Source: Didymodactylos carnosus
Lineage: Eukaryota > Rotifera > Eurotatoria > Philodinida > Philodinidae
Direction of reading: 5' to 3'
DNA length: 22,011 nucleotides
Assembly (NCBI GenBank): GCA_905250885.1
Contig: CAJNOQ010002960.1
Location: 1 to 22,011, forward strand
Position 1 is the first letter of the stretch. Each line of letters opens with the position of its first letter. Below, one piece after another: positions 10,876-21,489 of the stretch. The translations under genes were made by a program, and so were the position numbers. A model generated the notes under the pieces. That model searched no databases. It was not told the DNA's origin and saw nothing but the letters and a program-made list of their open reading frames with translations.

Positions 10876-12772
10876 GAATAATGATGATGATTATTCGTAC
10901 ATTTGTTGATTTTATTTTTGTGAAAAAACGAAAGCTTAGAACAGGTAAGATATATGTCTAGGGATGATACATTTTTATTTACAATGTTACTCAAAAATAA
11001 TGTTAAATCTTTTTGTTTATCTGTTAATCTATGAAGCGCTACAAAGACAGATAGTCTCAGTATTGGCTTGACAAGTTTAGAAAAGATGACGGTGAATATA
11101 ATTTCACTATGAGAAAATCGTAGAAACAAGAGTGAATATAGAAGTTTTTGTTGCATGATGTTAAATTTCATTTGTTAGCAACAGTATTCATGAAAATGGA
11201 TCGTGTACGTATTAGGTATACATCTTACTTGTTAAAACTTTAGGAAGAGGTATCATTTTGAGTTATAGACTCAATTGTTTATACTAATTACACTATTCAC
11301 ATTATCAAAAGAAAATCTAGTCAAATTTCTATTCTAAAATAGGCGTTGATACTTTAATTGGATAAATCTGAATATTATTAGCCTTCTTGACAAATTATTC
11401 GGTGTTTTTCTTTTCAACACCATCAAGTATGTCTATAGTTATGTCCTTCACTATGTACATTATTCTTTAGAGCATAAAAATGAAAGCGATAATCTCTTTT
11501 CTCATATATTTATGACCATTGTCCATTCATTCCGTTCTCTTCTCTTTTTTTTTGTCTACAGGTAGACAATGACAATGAATGATTTGAACAATAATTCATT
11601 ATTCATCACGTCCATCTACTCTACTCTCTTTCGTTTTTTTTTTTCTCTTATTTTTCTATAATCATTGAACACGCGATGATTCCATGCATATGTACAATGC
11701 CGAGGTAGATGTACAATTATAAACACACAGATCATCATTGTATTTCCGCTCGTTAGTTATAAAAAAAATAAAAAAAAACGAGAAAAAGAGAAATTTTCTT
11801 TTACTCTTTAATTATGCACGAGTTCAGGTACCTCCTGTGTTGTCATTTTCAGAATTAGTTTATAGAAAAGAGTAAGTTAGTTGAAAAGTTAATAAATTAT
11901 TTTTTATGATACACAGTAAGTAAAGGTATGTATGGTGAAACAGATGGCTAGTTCGAAAGGTTAATGATGATTAAAAAAAATTAATTTTAACATGCAAATT
12001 AAAGGCTAAACCGTGATAAAATTGGTCTAGTTTTAATTTTCATAAAGTGAAGTTTATGATATTTTAAATTGACAATTGTTATATCATTCTAATAGTTGTA
12101 TACCCTTTTGTAGAGACAGTTTTATTAGTAGTCAGACATATGTTTGTGATGGTTTCATAATCAGATATAATTGAGTGATAATATGTTAAAATCCTCTTCA
12201 TTCTTAATCACAAAATTTTTTGTATTTCTTTATGTTCACTAGATCAATTTTTTCGATCTTATTCTCTAACCAAGTAGAACTAAGTAAGAAAAGTTATCTT
12301 AGATAACGTTTCAGTATACGCATGCTTAATAATAACTTTAACTTCTGAAGAAATAACTTGATCCATTTGTTCCTTTTTTTTTAATTATCTTATCCATTCA
12401 TCACAACCTCCTGACAATTTATTAAGTTGATATCTAGTCATATAGACTGTTTTGACATTGTCGATGACGTGATGTTTTCTCGATCTGTTCTATATCGTTG
12501 ATATTGAGATTGTTATGTCTATATCTATGAGAATAAAAGAAGTTCTATTTGAAGTTTTAACAACTGTTCAATACATATGAAAAATAAAAGAAGGAAGTTA
12601 TTTACTTCATGACATATACTAGATCAGTATGACCAAATGGTCTATCTTATCATTAGACTCATTCTGTTGCATAGATATAGAGATATATATGTAACAATGA
12701 AAGATCAAATCTCTTCTTTCTTTCTTTGTTCATGCTGAGTTTTTTTCTTTTCTGTTTTTTTTTCTTTTTTAA

Positions 12773-12790
12773 TTTTTTTTTTTTTTTTTT
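12773..12790. repeat. Poly(T) tract, 18 T
   Basis: The end of a longer T-rich stretch that begins near 12717. On the minus strand it would be an A run, but no retroelement is recognised next to it. Confidence 0.85.
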
Positions 12791-14999
12791 GTTATCAACT
12801 ATATACAATAAATAGAAATATGGATACTTTTACTCTAAAGATCTACTGGACATATGTGTTTCCGTAAAGGGAAAAAAATTTGTGAAATGAATAAGACAAA
12901 AAAACATATAAATAGAAGTAATGAGAACACGTACAGTTTTTTACATGGCATGACGTCAAATACAAAACATTTATAGATCAATACAAGGGTGTAATATGAG
13001 AGATTACATGTTTTATCTTGTTCTCGTTGAAATTAAGTTTTATAAAGAAAAGAAAAATGTCTCGTTAGATGAACCTTTATTAGAAGTTTTCTTTGATAAA
13101 TGACAGTTATGAACATCTATAGTATTTAGATTGAGTTTGCAATATGTTTATTGTAACACGAAAAAAAAAAACAACACCACCTACTGCATATTTATATGAC
13201 TAGTAATCACATCAATATATCTACTGAAATTATATTTTGTGCCTCATTTTTTTTCTCAATTGGAAATGTGTTATGTACAGTAGTATTGACATAAGACGCT
13301 ATAGAATAAAATAAGAAAAACAAGTTGCATAAACAGAACCAAAAAAAAAATATGGGACCTTTTTTTCTTTTGTCTTTTCACACTGAGGTCACTCATATAA
13401 AGTCTAAGGATTTTTTCGTTTTTCGTTCGTTCTTACACAATTATAACATCATCGTGTACATACAGTAATCAGAAAAGTTGTCAACACGTACCATAGGACA
13501 TAGATCTCTATGCACGAAGTTCATTGTAAGAAATAAAAAGAAAAGAAAAGGTTTTTTTTTTTTTATTTTTTATTTTACCTACCTTTTTTTAATGTACATA
13601 AAAAGAAGTCAAAGATGTTTGTCTATCCGTATGGCATGAGAAGTAAGTCTTTGTTAGTGATTTCATTTATATTCTTTTGAAAAAAATAATAGAAAGTGTC
13701 CGTTGACTATTACGTAACAATCTGATTATTATTAAAGCACGAATGGCTTTTAATTACGATTGTGCGTGACGGCTCTTCATTTATTTTTTCATTGAATACT
13801 AAATCGTATGTTGTTATTAACTCATTTTTAGAGTGAAGAAGTTAAGCCATAAATGAATGAGTGTAATCTTTCTTCTGATACGTCAACATCTTGACAAATT
13901 TCAATGAAAAACTGTCGTTATTGGCAAATTCTCTTAATCATATATATTTAAGTAGATTTAAAATTACTTTTAATGTGAGATGAGATGTTGTATAGAATAC
14001 CTGTCTCGTTCTTATTTCGTTCATTTACACTTGAATTGGTAGATTTAGATAACTTAACTTTTCTTTTTCTCATCTGTACTAAAAAATATTTGTTAATTAA
14101 AAAAAGTAAAAATTTACGCCATTTTTACTTTATCTACGGTAAAATAATTGTTTGCGCATTATTTCAGCAGTAATCGTACAATAGCAAGTTCCAAATTTAT
14201 GCTTTGTCTTCAGTCTCTTATTCTATGATCAGTAGGACAAATGCGATTGAATTCAATAAAAATGACAAGGTTGTCAGTTTGGAAGATCAATGAATCAACA
14301 CGTTGGTTTGTAATTCTTACCAAGTCATAAAAATGAATATGTTATGAGCTTATCCACTGAAAACTTTCGGAGTTTGATATACACGATTTCCTACGGATAT
14401 AGGCGTCCAATTTTAAATTAGACTAGTTGAATTTTCGATCTTAAGTTTGGCTTACAGACTAACTTGAGGTTGAGAGTCAAGGTTGAGATATTTGATTTTA
14501 GGGTTCGACTAGATTACATTAAAGTTAAGAGATAATTCAGATCAGTTTCAAGTCAAAATTAAAATTTTTATATAAGTCGATTCTAATGGTATATCCTAAA
14601 ATAAAACTAGACATAAGTCCATCTCGGATGAAACAGGAAGTGATAACTTTCAAAAACACTGTGACTGTATTGATAAATATCCTCGAAGAATCGTAAACGT
14701 CATAATGAGTAAGAAAACAGCATGAAATATATGATAGTGATATTAGTAACAATATTGTGCATTTAGTGTTTTATTGATATTTATCAAAGATTTTACGAGT
14801 ATCGAAATCTGATTTCAAAATATTAAATTAGAATTTGTATAGTCAAAATTTTGGTTTCAATTAACAAAATTTGAAAATAACATAAACTAACTATAAATGT
14901 TACTTTCGTTTAGTCTAACTCAGTTGAACATATACACATGTCTTAGTCTACGTTAACTTAGAACTTGAAGTTTGGCTCATTCAATTTAAAATGGATTTA

Positions 15000-15085
15000 C
15001 CCAGCAAAAACAACCCAGTTTTTTAGGATATTTATCTAGATTCATAGTTCCACATCCAGCAAAAACTGGGTCGTTTTTGCTTGGG
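15000..15085. repeat. Compound hairpin with CCAGCAAAAAC arms
   Basis: The left arm at 15000-15023 pairs with 15061-15085 with one mismatch and one inserted base, leaving a 37-base loop. The right part, 15056-15085, is also a hairpin by itself (ccagcaaaaac, tgggtc, gtttttgcttgg). The word ccagcaaaaac occurs directly at 15001 and 15056. Such nested inverted repeats fit a terminal remnant of a small non-autonomous DNA transposon or a foldback element. No family is recognised. Confidence 0.65.
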
Positions 15086-16700
15086 ATAAAATGTTTTTTT
15101 TTGTCGTTAAACCTAAAATATACGCAACTTATCTATTTTTATTTCAGATTTGATTTTTATCTTTCTGTTATTATAATCAACATCACCATTATCATTATTA
15201 CACTACAGATGAATTGAATCAGATAATGATCACAATAAATATTATTATTTCATCATACAGTGATAATCTATTATAAAAAAAAGAAAGTATCGATCGTTAT
15301 CCATTATCTATCCTTATAACTCATTAGAGTAGTACACACCTTTTCTTATTCTTTTTTTTGTTTCTCTCTCTACCTCATCTGTGATATAGAGATATATCAA
15401 TGATAATCGTTTCAAAATATAACAACTTTGATTATTCTTCTCTATCAATGTCACAAAGTGGTGGTGTTTACATATCACTATTGATGAGTAAGTAACACTT
15501 TCAATTTGATTAACTGCTTGTAAAAAAGGATAAGAGTAGAAGAGATGAAAAATTTTGAATGCAGTTGGACGCTCTTGTTTTTCAAGAATGTTTGATAGAT
15601 AATGTATTATCAACTGAGTAGTTTGTCAAATAGCCGCCCAATAACTCTGCTCTTTTTGTTCATGACGTTAAAACACACACAGACACACACACACAAAAGG
15701 TCTAATTTCGTCTTAAATATGGTGAAAAACATTGCCTCGATGTGTCATATTTACTATTTCAATCGGGAACTGTTTTACTAAATAATTACACATGATTTTG
15801 ACACTTTGAGAAATAAATAAAGTGACTGATTATATGTTCTAATATATTTGATTAAACTGTGCGCGACGCATTACAATAATTAAACCATTTAATAATGTTC
15901 TGTGTTAAATCAAAATATGGTACCATACCACAGTAATCTTCTCTTTTTTAGTTGTCTATGTGTGTAGATGTGTATGTCGTTTGACACCTGATGGTCAGAG
16001 AAATTGTTTTCTCATTATTTATGATAGACTGAACTTTAACAAAAAAAAAAATCGAAAAGAAAAGGAAAGCATTGAGCACAGGTACATACGATGAAACATA
16101 AACAAGAGAAGAGAAGAGAGCCCACACACACATACACACTACTTTGACCTTTCAAGCGTAATATTGGTGCCCGAGTTTTCTATATTTAAGAAGTAATAAA
16201 TCATGCATATATACATTGTGAACATGAGAATAGCTTCTGGTGCCTCATATAATGGTTCAGTTATGAGAATTGTGTGTGTGATTTTCATCCATATGACACT
16301 TGAACAAGAACAACTAACTAAAAGATGTTAAAAGGAAACAAGAGAAAAGTTACTTGAAAAGAAAATAACAAATAAAGAGATTGATTTCAACTTCAACTAG
16401 AAGTGTATCTAGCTACTACCCTCATGAAGACCTTGTTGTCGTCCTCGACAATGACAGTGTCATTTTCAAAATCTACACAAAGAATCTTATAATAAAATAA
16501 AAGATTATTACTCAGTTAGAACTTGATATCAATGTATTGCGATAATCAAATAATGCTGTGTATAATCATAAATCTCAGATCGTAAATGTAAAAATTGGAA
16601 AAAAAACAATTCAGAATTAGAACAAAAATTGAATGTGTTTTTTGTATCAAAATGGCTAATTATATCTTCTTAGAATTGTCGATGTCTTATTATCTCTGTG
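15086..16700. other. AT-rich non-coding desert, last part
   Basis: No gene is supported. A 99-codon open frame at 15314-15613 on the minus strand and a 63-codon one at 15948-16139 have no recognisable features and partly translate simple sequence. An (AC)n tract lies at 15673-15695. The stretch gives way near 16700 to GC-richer repeat-like sequence. Confidence 0.5.
15673..15695. repeat. (AC)n microsatellite
   Basis: About 23 bases of alternating A and C with one G interruption. Confidence 0.9.
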
Positions 16701-17190
16701 TTCAAATATCTCCCATATTTCCGAAAAATACGCAGTTTTTGTGATCATTATGAATAAAGCTTGCTGATCGACGAAAGTCAGCTGATTCAGTACGTCAAGC
16801 TTTGTAAAAGTCATAAGCTTTCTCAGAAACATCTTATCTTTTAAAAGAGCTAGCTGCTACACTGAGTTCGATTATTATTTTGAAGAAAAATATTTGAACT
16901 ACTATCGTCGCCATAAAGCAGTGCCATTGACTGTTTTCCGAATAACTCTTAAACACAAAACGCTAGAGACTTGCAGTCTTCACCATTCGATAGCCACGAC
17001 TTGACAACATCTTTTGATAAGCAAAGCGTTTTTGACATTACTTCTCAAAAATTGATTTTCTGAGGGCTGTCTGAAAAACTATTACATAGTCCAAAATGTA
17101 ACATAGCCATATATCAGTTTATTTTTATGAGTAGACAGCCCAAAGTCTTCTCTTCAAAATCGAAACTAAGCGCCCTTTCAGTTATGTGTA
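16700..17190. repeat. Repeat-like sequence, with one copy of a dispersed 70-bp unit
   Basis: GC content and word use differ from the desert. The segment 16934-17006 resembles 18831-18900: both read gaataact, a purine-rich stretch, then acttgc(a/g)gt(c/t)ttcaccatt followed by tagc. The shared order over about 70 bp with many substitutions indicates two diverged copies of one dispersed repeat in the same orientation. No coding potential is supported. Confidence 0.5.
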
Positions 17191-17457
17191 GTTTAGGTGT
17201 GGAATCGGATTTGTTCGAGCCCCAGGATCGATATGTCTTTAGATGTGGGAATCTCGAAAACAAATGGAAACACAGGTTATCGACCATACTGACCCTACCA
17301 GTGATGTTTGTTTCTCGAAAATATTCAAAGACCTGGCGAAAACCTATATTATGCAAAGTAATCATCTTTACCTGTTTTCACGTAATTTTAGAAAATTCAT
17401 AACTCAGCCAAAATCGATTCATACTACGTCAGAATACAAAGATATACTCTATTATAC
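17191..17457 (+). repeat. Left arm of a 267-bp inverted repeat
   Basis: This arm matches the reverse complement of 17596-17862 over its whole length without a net gap. I count about seven differences, hence about 97% identity. It is clearly GC-richer than the desert. Two plus-strand frames and one minus-strand frame are each open for 70-90 codons across it and appear in mirror order in the other arm. They match no known protein, and three overlapping open frames argue for composition over coding. The similarity fades near 17190, where flank words still partly resemble each other. Confidence 0.9.
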
Positions 17458-17595
17458 CTGCTCAATGCGATTCCGTGCTTAAAATTAGTAAAACATATTC
17501 TTTTACTTCGGAAGGTTTCTAGAAAACTTTCCAAAAATCAGAGGATTTTATGTTGATTTTTCAAAAGTTCTGTTGAACTCCATGGTATAGTGTAG
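17458..17595. repeat. Spacer of the inverted repeat, with central imperfect palindrome
   Basis: This 138-bp segment separates the two 267-bp arms. Near its middle, 17510-17532 is an imperfect palindrome around ctag (ggaaggtttctagaaaactttcc, with arms differing at one position). The remaining spacer sequence has no recognisable features. Confidence 0.7.
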
Positions 17596-17862
17596 ATACA
17601 ATAGAGTACATCTTGGTATTCTGACGTAGTATGAATCGATTTTGGCTGAGTTATGAATTTTCTAAAATTACGTGAAAACAGGCAAAGATAATTACTTTGC
17701 ATAATATAGGTTTTCGCCAGGTCTTTGAATATTTTCGAGAAACAAACATCACTGGTAGGGTCAGTATGGTCGATAACCTGTGTTTCCATTTGTTTTCGAG
17801 ATTCCCACATCTAAAGACATATCGATCCTGGGGCTCGAACAAATCCGATTCCACATCTAAAC
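17596..17862 (-). repeat. Right arm of a 267-bp inverted repeat
   Basis: The reverse complement of this arm aligns to 17191-17457 from end to end. Differences are single substitutions, mainly transitions, and cluster toward the inner end. A transcript across both arms could fold into a long hairpin. No target-site duplication or terminal transposon motif was found at the outer edges. Confidence 0.9.
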
Positions 17863-18222
17863 CTCACCTACTTGGATGAAGAGCTATGATTTTACAAGAA
17901 CGTGACTGGCTTACGCAAAACTGGATTTTTAAGTAGAGAAGCCGAGTACAAAGAAGAATGAACGAGAATAGGCATGTTGCATGAAGAAACTAAAGCGAAG
18001 ACGATGACCGAATTAAGTTACTATTTGGAATATAAGGGTTTGAAAGCATGCGCTTTTTACGGGACATTTCATTGTATCTCTAGTGCGAGTAAAGTGTTTA
18101 TAAGACAGAGAGATATTCATCATCTGATTGCAGATAAGTTTTATTTCTCAGAAACATAGCAAGGACATAATCTTTTCAATAAAATAATCGTATTTCACAT
18201 GCTTCAAAGATAATTTTGAACA
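17863..18222. other. Unassigned sequence, possible repeat
   Basis: A 61-codon plus-strand frame with a true ATG lies at 17974-18159. Its product (MLHEETKAKTMTELSYYLEY at the start) is less AT-biased in codon use than chance frames in the desert, but no family is recognised. There is no clear promoter, splice site or neighbour to support a gene. A repeat-derived fragment is the simpler reading. Confidence 0.3.
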
Positions 18223-18672
18223 AAGAAATTATTAAATAACACCTTTTCTTGATCAATTACAACTTAAAATTTAAAAGAATTCGACTTTTTTAAATGTGAA
18301 ATAACTCGGCTGGTAGCAGAGCTACAATTTGTTTGAAAAACACTATTGGTTATCTTCAGAAAAGTAGAACAGTGGGTTTTTTCGGATTTTTTTCAAGAAT
18401 CCTGTTGGAAATTAACCTGTCCTGTTCGGAAACAACAGTTTGGTTTTGATTTTTCTCTCGACCATAGTAGCTAGAACAGATCTGAAAAATGATCTGAATA
18501 GTTGAAAGAATTTCCAATATGGTGTAATGCATATAAAAATTCCATCAAAGTCCAAAGCGAAAGAGACATTTTTTACAAACAACTTCATTGTAGAGCTGCA
18601 TGACGGAAAAAATTTTTAAATTTTTAAACTTTAATTTAAAGATCAAGGAAAGGTGTTATTTCATAATTAAAA
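18223..18672. repeat. Small inverted-repeat element (~450 bp)
   Basis: The word aaataacaccttttcttgatc at 18234-18254 is repeated in inverse orientation at 18641-18661 with one mismatch. Similarity extends more loosely on both sides, roughly 18223-18283 against 18610-18672. The internal ~330 bp has no supportable ORF. The layout resembles a small non-autonomous DNA transposon (MITE) or a foldback element. Exact ends and a target-site duplication could not be fixed, so the element type is uncertain. Confidence 0.5.
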
Positions 18673-19348
18673 ATAATAAATTTTCTGCTAATATCAAAAG
18701 ATCTGCGATCCGTGTGTTTAATAGTTAACTTTTTTGTGAAAATTATGAAGTTTATCTATCTGAATGTAATTCAAACTGATTGTAGTCATCTACTATCAGT
18801 TCAAAAGTATAACGCCCTTAGATATTTATGTTTTAGAATAACTTTCAACAGAAAAAAGACAGAAACTTGCGGTTTTCACCATTATGTAGCTAAGACTTTA
18901 AGATATAAGGATAAGGAAAACTCTAGACCCGGACACCAAATAGATCTTTGAAAGATAAGGTTGCTTTCAAAGATGATTTTAAAATGTAGCGTAATGAATT
19001 CGGTCCTACTTATCGTCCTCTACAATTCTATACAAGTCCCAAATCTCTAGTTCTTATAGATAAGCATTCTCCGACGACCATCCTATCTCGTATTTAATAT
19101 GGCCAGCAATCTCAAAAGCACATGTTGTATAGACAACCAAATGCGCTGATTATCGCAACAATGTTTATTTTCTTCCTCAGATCACAGAAAGTTTAGCTGA
19201 GCCAATTTTTCAAAATCTGCGTTTACTCCTATGTCCATATACAATTAAAATATTCGTAACTCAGTCATTTCTCATCCAAACAAACTGAAATTTTCAGGAA
19301 ATATTCAAAACAAGACATGGATTATAGGTGGCATCGAATTTATCTTAA
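18673..19348. repeat. Repeat-like sequence upstream of the adhesion gene
   Basis: It holds the second copy of the diverged 70-bp unit at 18831-18900. It also has words such as cgtaactcagtcattt near 19255, which resemble the aactcagccaaaat in the inverted-repeat arms (17402) and aactcggctgg near 18303. Open frames of up to 79 codons begin at GTG and are not credible. No promoter for the adhesion gene is recognised here. Confidence 0.4.
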
Positions 19349-19472
19349 ACATACAGCATACATGATTGTGTTTCAACTACTGAATGTAAACATGATCCAT
19401 ATAGTCAAGTGTTAATTCAGCTCAGTAATAGTCTAAAGTCTATTGTTATCTATTGTTTCATTTATTTTTCAG

Positions 19473-20576
19473 TGCTATTTACTACAATTCGGTCAGATTT
19501 AATTATTAAACCAATTGATTCCACATTAACACGTGATCAATATCGATCATTCATTGCATCATGTACTGGTCAATCAAATACTAAAGTTATCAATTGGAGA
19601 ACACCGCAACATGTAGATATTCCAGAAAATGATACTGCAAGGTATTAATTTTCTGCTATAGTTAAATATTTTATTAAAATTTTATTCATCTCTTTTAGAG
19701 TCACAATTGAACGACAATCATCTGGTTTAAGATTGAGGATACGAAATTTAACTATTGATGATCAAGGAGAATGGGAATGTGTTGGAACGGATATGGATGG
19801 TAGACGATATACAAAACAATTTCAAATGAATATCAAAAGTATGTAATAACAATTATTTTAAAAATTTTCATATTCATTTAAAATAAAATTTTATTATATT
19901 CATTTAAGTACCAATAACATTTCATGGGGATTCTATTCAATATGCAGCATTAGGCGAACAAGTGTTGATTAAATGTCGAGTACAAGCAAATCCATCAGCT
20001 GAAGTATCGTGGTTTAAAGGAAGAGATAAAACAAGAATAGGTATCATTATTCGTCATCAATTCGACGTTTCTTACTAATCATCATATCGATTTGTTCTTC
20101 TAGGAATTCCAAATTATGAACGAACAAACGATGGTTTAAAAATAAATAAAGTTGATATGGCTGATAATGATACATTTTGGTGTCAAGCAGATGTTTTAGA
20201 AACAGGAGAATCAAGAGATTTTCCTATCACTGTTATTATATCAAGTATCTATTGATATCTATTCTAAATGAGAAAAACAGAGATTAACAAATATTATATT
20301 TTCTATAGAATCTGTTACTCAACCAAGAATTCAATGTTCATCACCATGTGCAATTGAAAAAAAAGCAGCCACATTAATTTGTGAAGCGGCTGGTTTACCA
20401 CCTCCAAAATATCAATGGTATTATGGGAATGTAAGTGAACTAACAATTTTTTTTCTAATTATATAACACAACTATTTTAATACGTGTAAGAAAAAGTGGA
20501 ATTATGATTTTATAAAAAAATTTGTCGAAAAACAATCTAAACATTTTTATAGGCCGATAAATTACGACCGGTTCAA
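19473..20576 (+). CDS. Fasciclin II/NCAM-like Ig cell-adhesion protein, partial (6 exons)
   Basis: Six exons join into 242 codons: 19473-19641, 19699-19838, 19909-20040, 20104-20244, 20309-20430 and 20553-20576. All five introns are GT-AG, of 57, 70, 63, 64 and 122 bp. The product has two complete Ig domains and the start of a third. Ig1 shows Cys30, Trp41 and DDQGEWEC ending at Cys83. Ig2 shows Cys125, Trp137 and a DNDTFWC motif ending at Cys173. Ig3 shows Cys218 and Trp230, then runs out. Segments such as ITFHG...QYAALGEQ, QANPSAEVSWFKGRD and ADVLETGE resemble the Ig2 region of insect Fasciclin II and vertebrate NCAM, as I recall those sequences. Sequons at Asn52, Asn72 and Asn168 suit an extracellular protein. 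Such proteins mediate homophilic adhesion of neurons and epithelia. Introns bounding the domains are phase 1, as is usual for Ig genes. The first exon begins at a strong acceptor (tttatttttcag) with no in-frame ATG, so the start and most of the signal peptide lie upstream. The 3' part, expected to hold more Ig and fibronectin domains and an anchor, is not seen. Confidence 0.85.
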
Positions 20577-20670
20577 GTAAGTAAATTAAGATCTCGTGAA
20601 TATATATGCATGATGAAAAAAACAAAATGTTTCTGATAAAAAAAATGAAAAATGATATGTAAAAAATAAA
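20577..20670 (+). other. Possible alternative 3' end by read-through of exon six
   Basis: If the donor at 20577 is not used, the frame continues for 19 codons (VSKLRSREYICMMKKTKCF) to a TGA at 20634-20636. An AATAAA polyadenylation-type hexamer follows at 20665-20670. This would give a short secreted form with two and a half Ig domains. The donor gtaagt is strong, the hexamer lies in A-rich sequence where it is expected by chance, and there is no transcript evidence. Confidence 0.2.
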
Positions 20671-21489
20671 ATGAATTTTTTACATACCATTTTCACATAT
20701 CAGATGATCTTGAACAAATTTTTTTTAGTATTTATTTTGAATATAATTTTGTATATTCAATGATATTGCATGTATTTTAAGAGCGTGCTTCAAAAAAAGG
20801 ATATATATTATTTTATTTTATTTTAAATTATTTCATTTATTATTTGATCAATATTTTTGTACAGTGGTGTAGTCAATAGTCTTATGATTTTTATTTTTAT
20901 TTTTTTTAATATTTTATTTTAGTTTATCACTATTTTAAAAGATCCTCTAGAACTAGAAATATATGCATGAGTCTCGTGTTACAGTTAGTTGTCAATGTGC
21001 TTTTTGATAAGATAACTAGTTCAGAGGATTCTTGTCATTTAATATGAAAAGAGTAGATAGACGTTGGTTGATCGACATCTTTATATACTTCTTTTTTTTG
21101 TTTTAAATGATATATCATTTCTGTAATCTTATTTTATATTTTCAGATAGACGTTTTGAAAATAGCGGTAATTTCAAATGATAAACCTCGATAGCTCATTT
21201 TGTTTTGTGTGTCTAATATACCATACGAACTATTTTGCTCTAAAAAAACAACAACAACAACAACTGAAAAAATAACTTCTATTCTCCTGATTTTTGGGAT
21301 AAAAAAAAGATTAATTGAAAATTCTAACTCTCTCTGGCTTTTTTTCCCAAGTAACTGATCAACTTAAAAACATCTTTTTGATTTCAACTTTAGTTCAAAA
21401 AGTAGTTTTTTTGTGTGTGTGTGTGTGCGAGCATGTTTCTGTTTATAATGTGTGAAAATATTTTACTTCTTTGCGTGGATATCAAGTAT
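20577..21489. other. AT-rich intron or 3' region of the adhesion gene
   Basis: Exon six ends at a good donor (caa|gtaagt). No convincing continuation of the third Ig domain was found here. A candidate acceptor at 21141-21145 (ttttcag) opens 15 in-frame codons reading IDVLKIAVISNDKPR before a TAG at 21191-21193. Its L-K-I pattern is faintly like an Ig E strand, but the YxC motif is missing. The stretch also has a 12-bp-arm hairpin at 20656-20686, an imperfect inverted repeat (20941-20956 with 21015-21030), an (ACA)n tract near 21248-21263 and a (TG)n tract at 21412-21427. Confidence 0.5.

Larger units (their letters stand above)
10754..14990. other. AT-rich non-coding desert, third part
   Basis: No gene, RNA gene or clear transposon is seen. 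Open frames reach at most 102 codons (minus strand, 10863-11171), with a product rich in Ile, Leu, Phe and Lys and no recognisable domain. Short hairpins, purine/pyrimidine tracts (for example 13531-13570) and TAAT-type words are scattered through it. From about 14340 the texture changes to less simple sequence with TTGAG/GTTGAG-like words, possibly an old repeat. It may be intronic if the candidate first exon at 10732 is real. Confidence 0.5.

Noticed and set aside
10863-11171. 102-codon minus-strand open frame
   Set aside because: The product is rich in Leu, Ile, Phe, Ser and Lys with no recognisable pattern, and its downstream end reads through the TTCA repeat region.
17114-17879. Several open frames of 60-91 codons on both strands across the inverted repeat
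   Set aside because: Three frames of the same DNA are open at once and duplicated by the inverted arms. None shows a known domain, so they reflect base composition.
18304-18330. tRNA D-arm-like word (actcggctggtagcagagc)
   Set aside because: No matching T-loop box (GGTTCGANNCC) lies at the right distance and no acceptor stem can be formed. Not a tRNA, and not enough for a tRNA-derived SINE.
19409-19472. In-frame extension of the first adhesion exon upstream to a GTG at 19409, giving a hydrophobic leader
   Set aside because: The codon is GTG, not ATG, and no in-frame ATG exists back to the stop at 19346. The strong acceptor tttatttttcag at 19461-19472 explains the start of coding better.
20656-20686. 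12-bp-arm hairpin with A/T-only arms, terminator-like
   Set aside because: Intrinsic hairpin terminators do not apply to an animal gene, and an A6/T6 inverted repeat of this kind is not surprising in such AT-rich DNA.
21146-21193. Candidate terminal exon IDVLKIAVISNDKPR followed by TAG
   Set aside because: The acceptor and phase fit exon six, but the Ig YxC motif is absent and a 15-codon frame is expected by chance. Kept only as a possibility under the 3' region.
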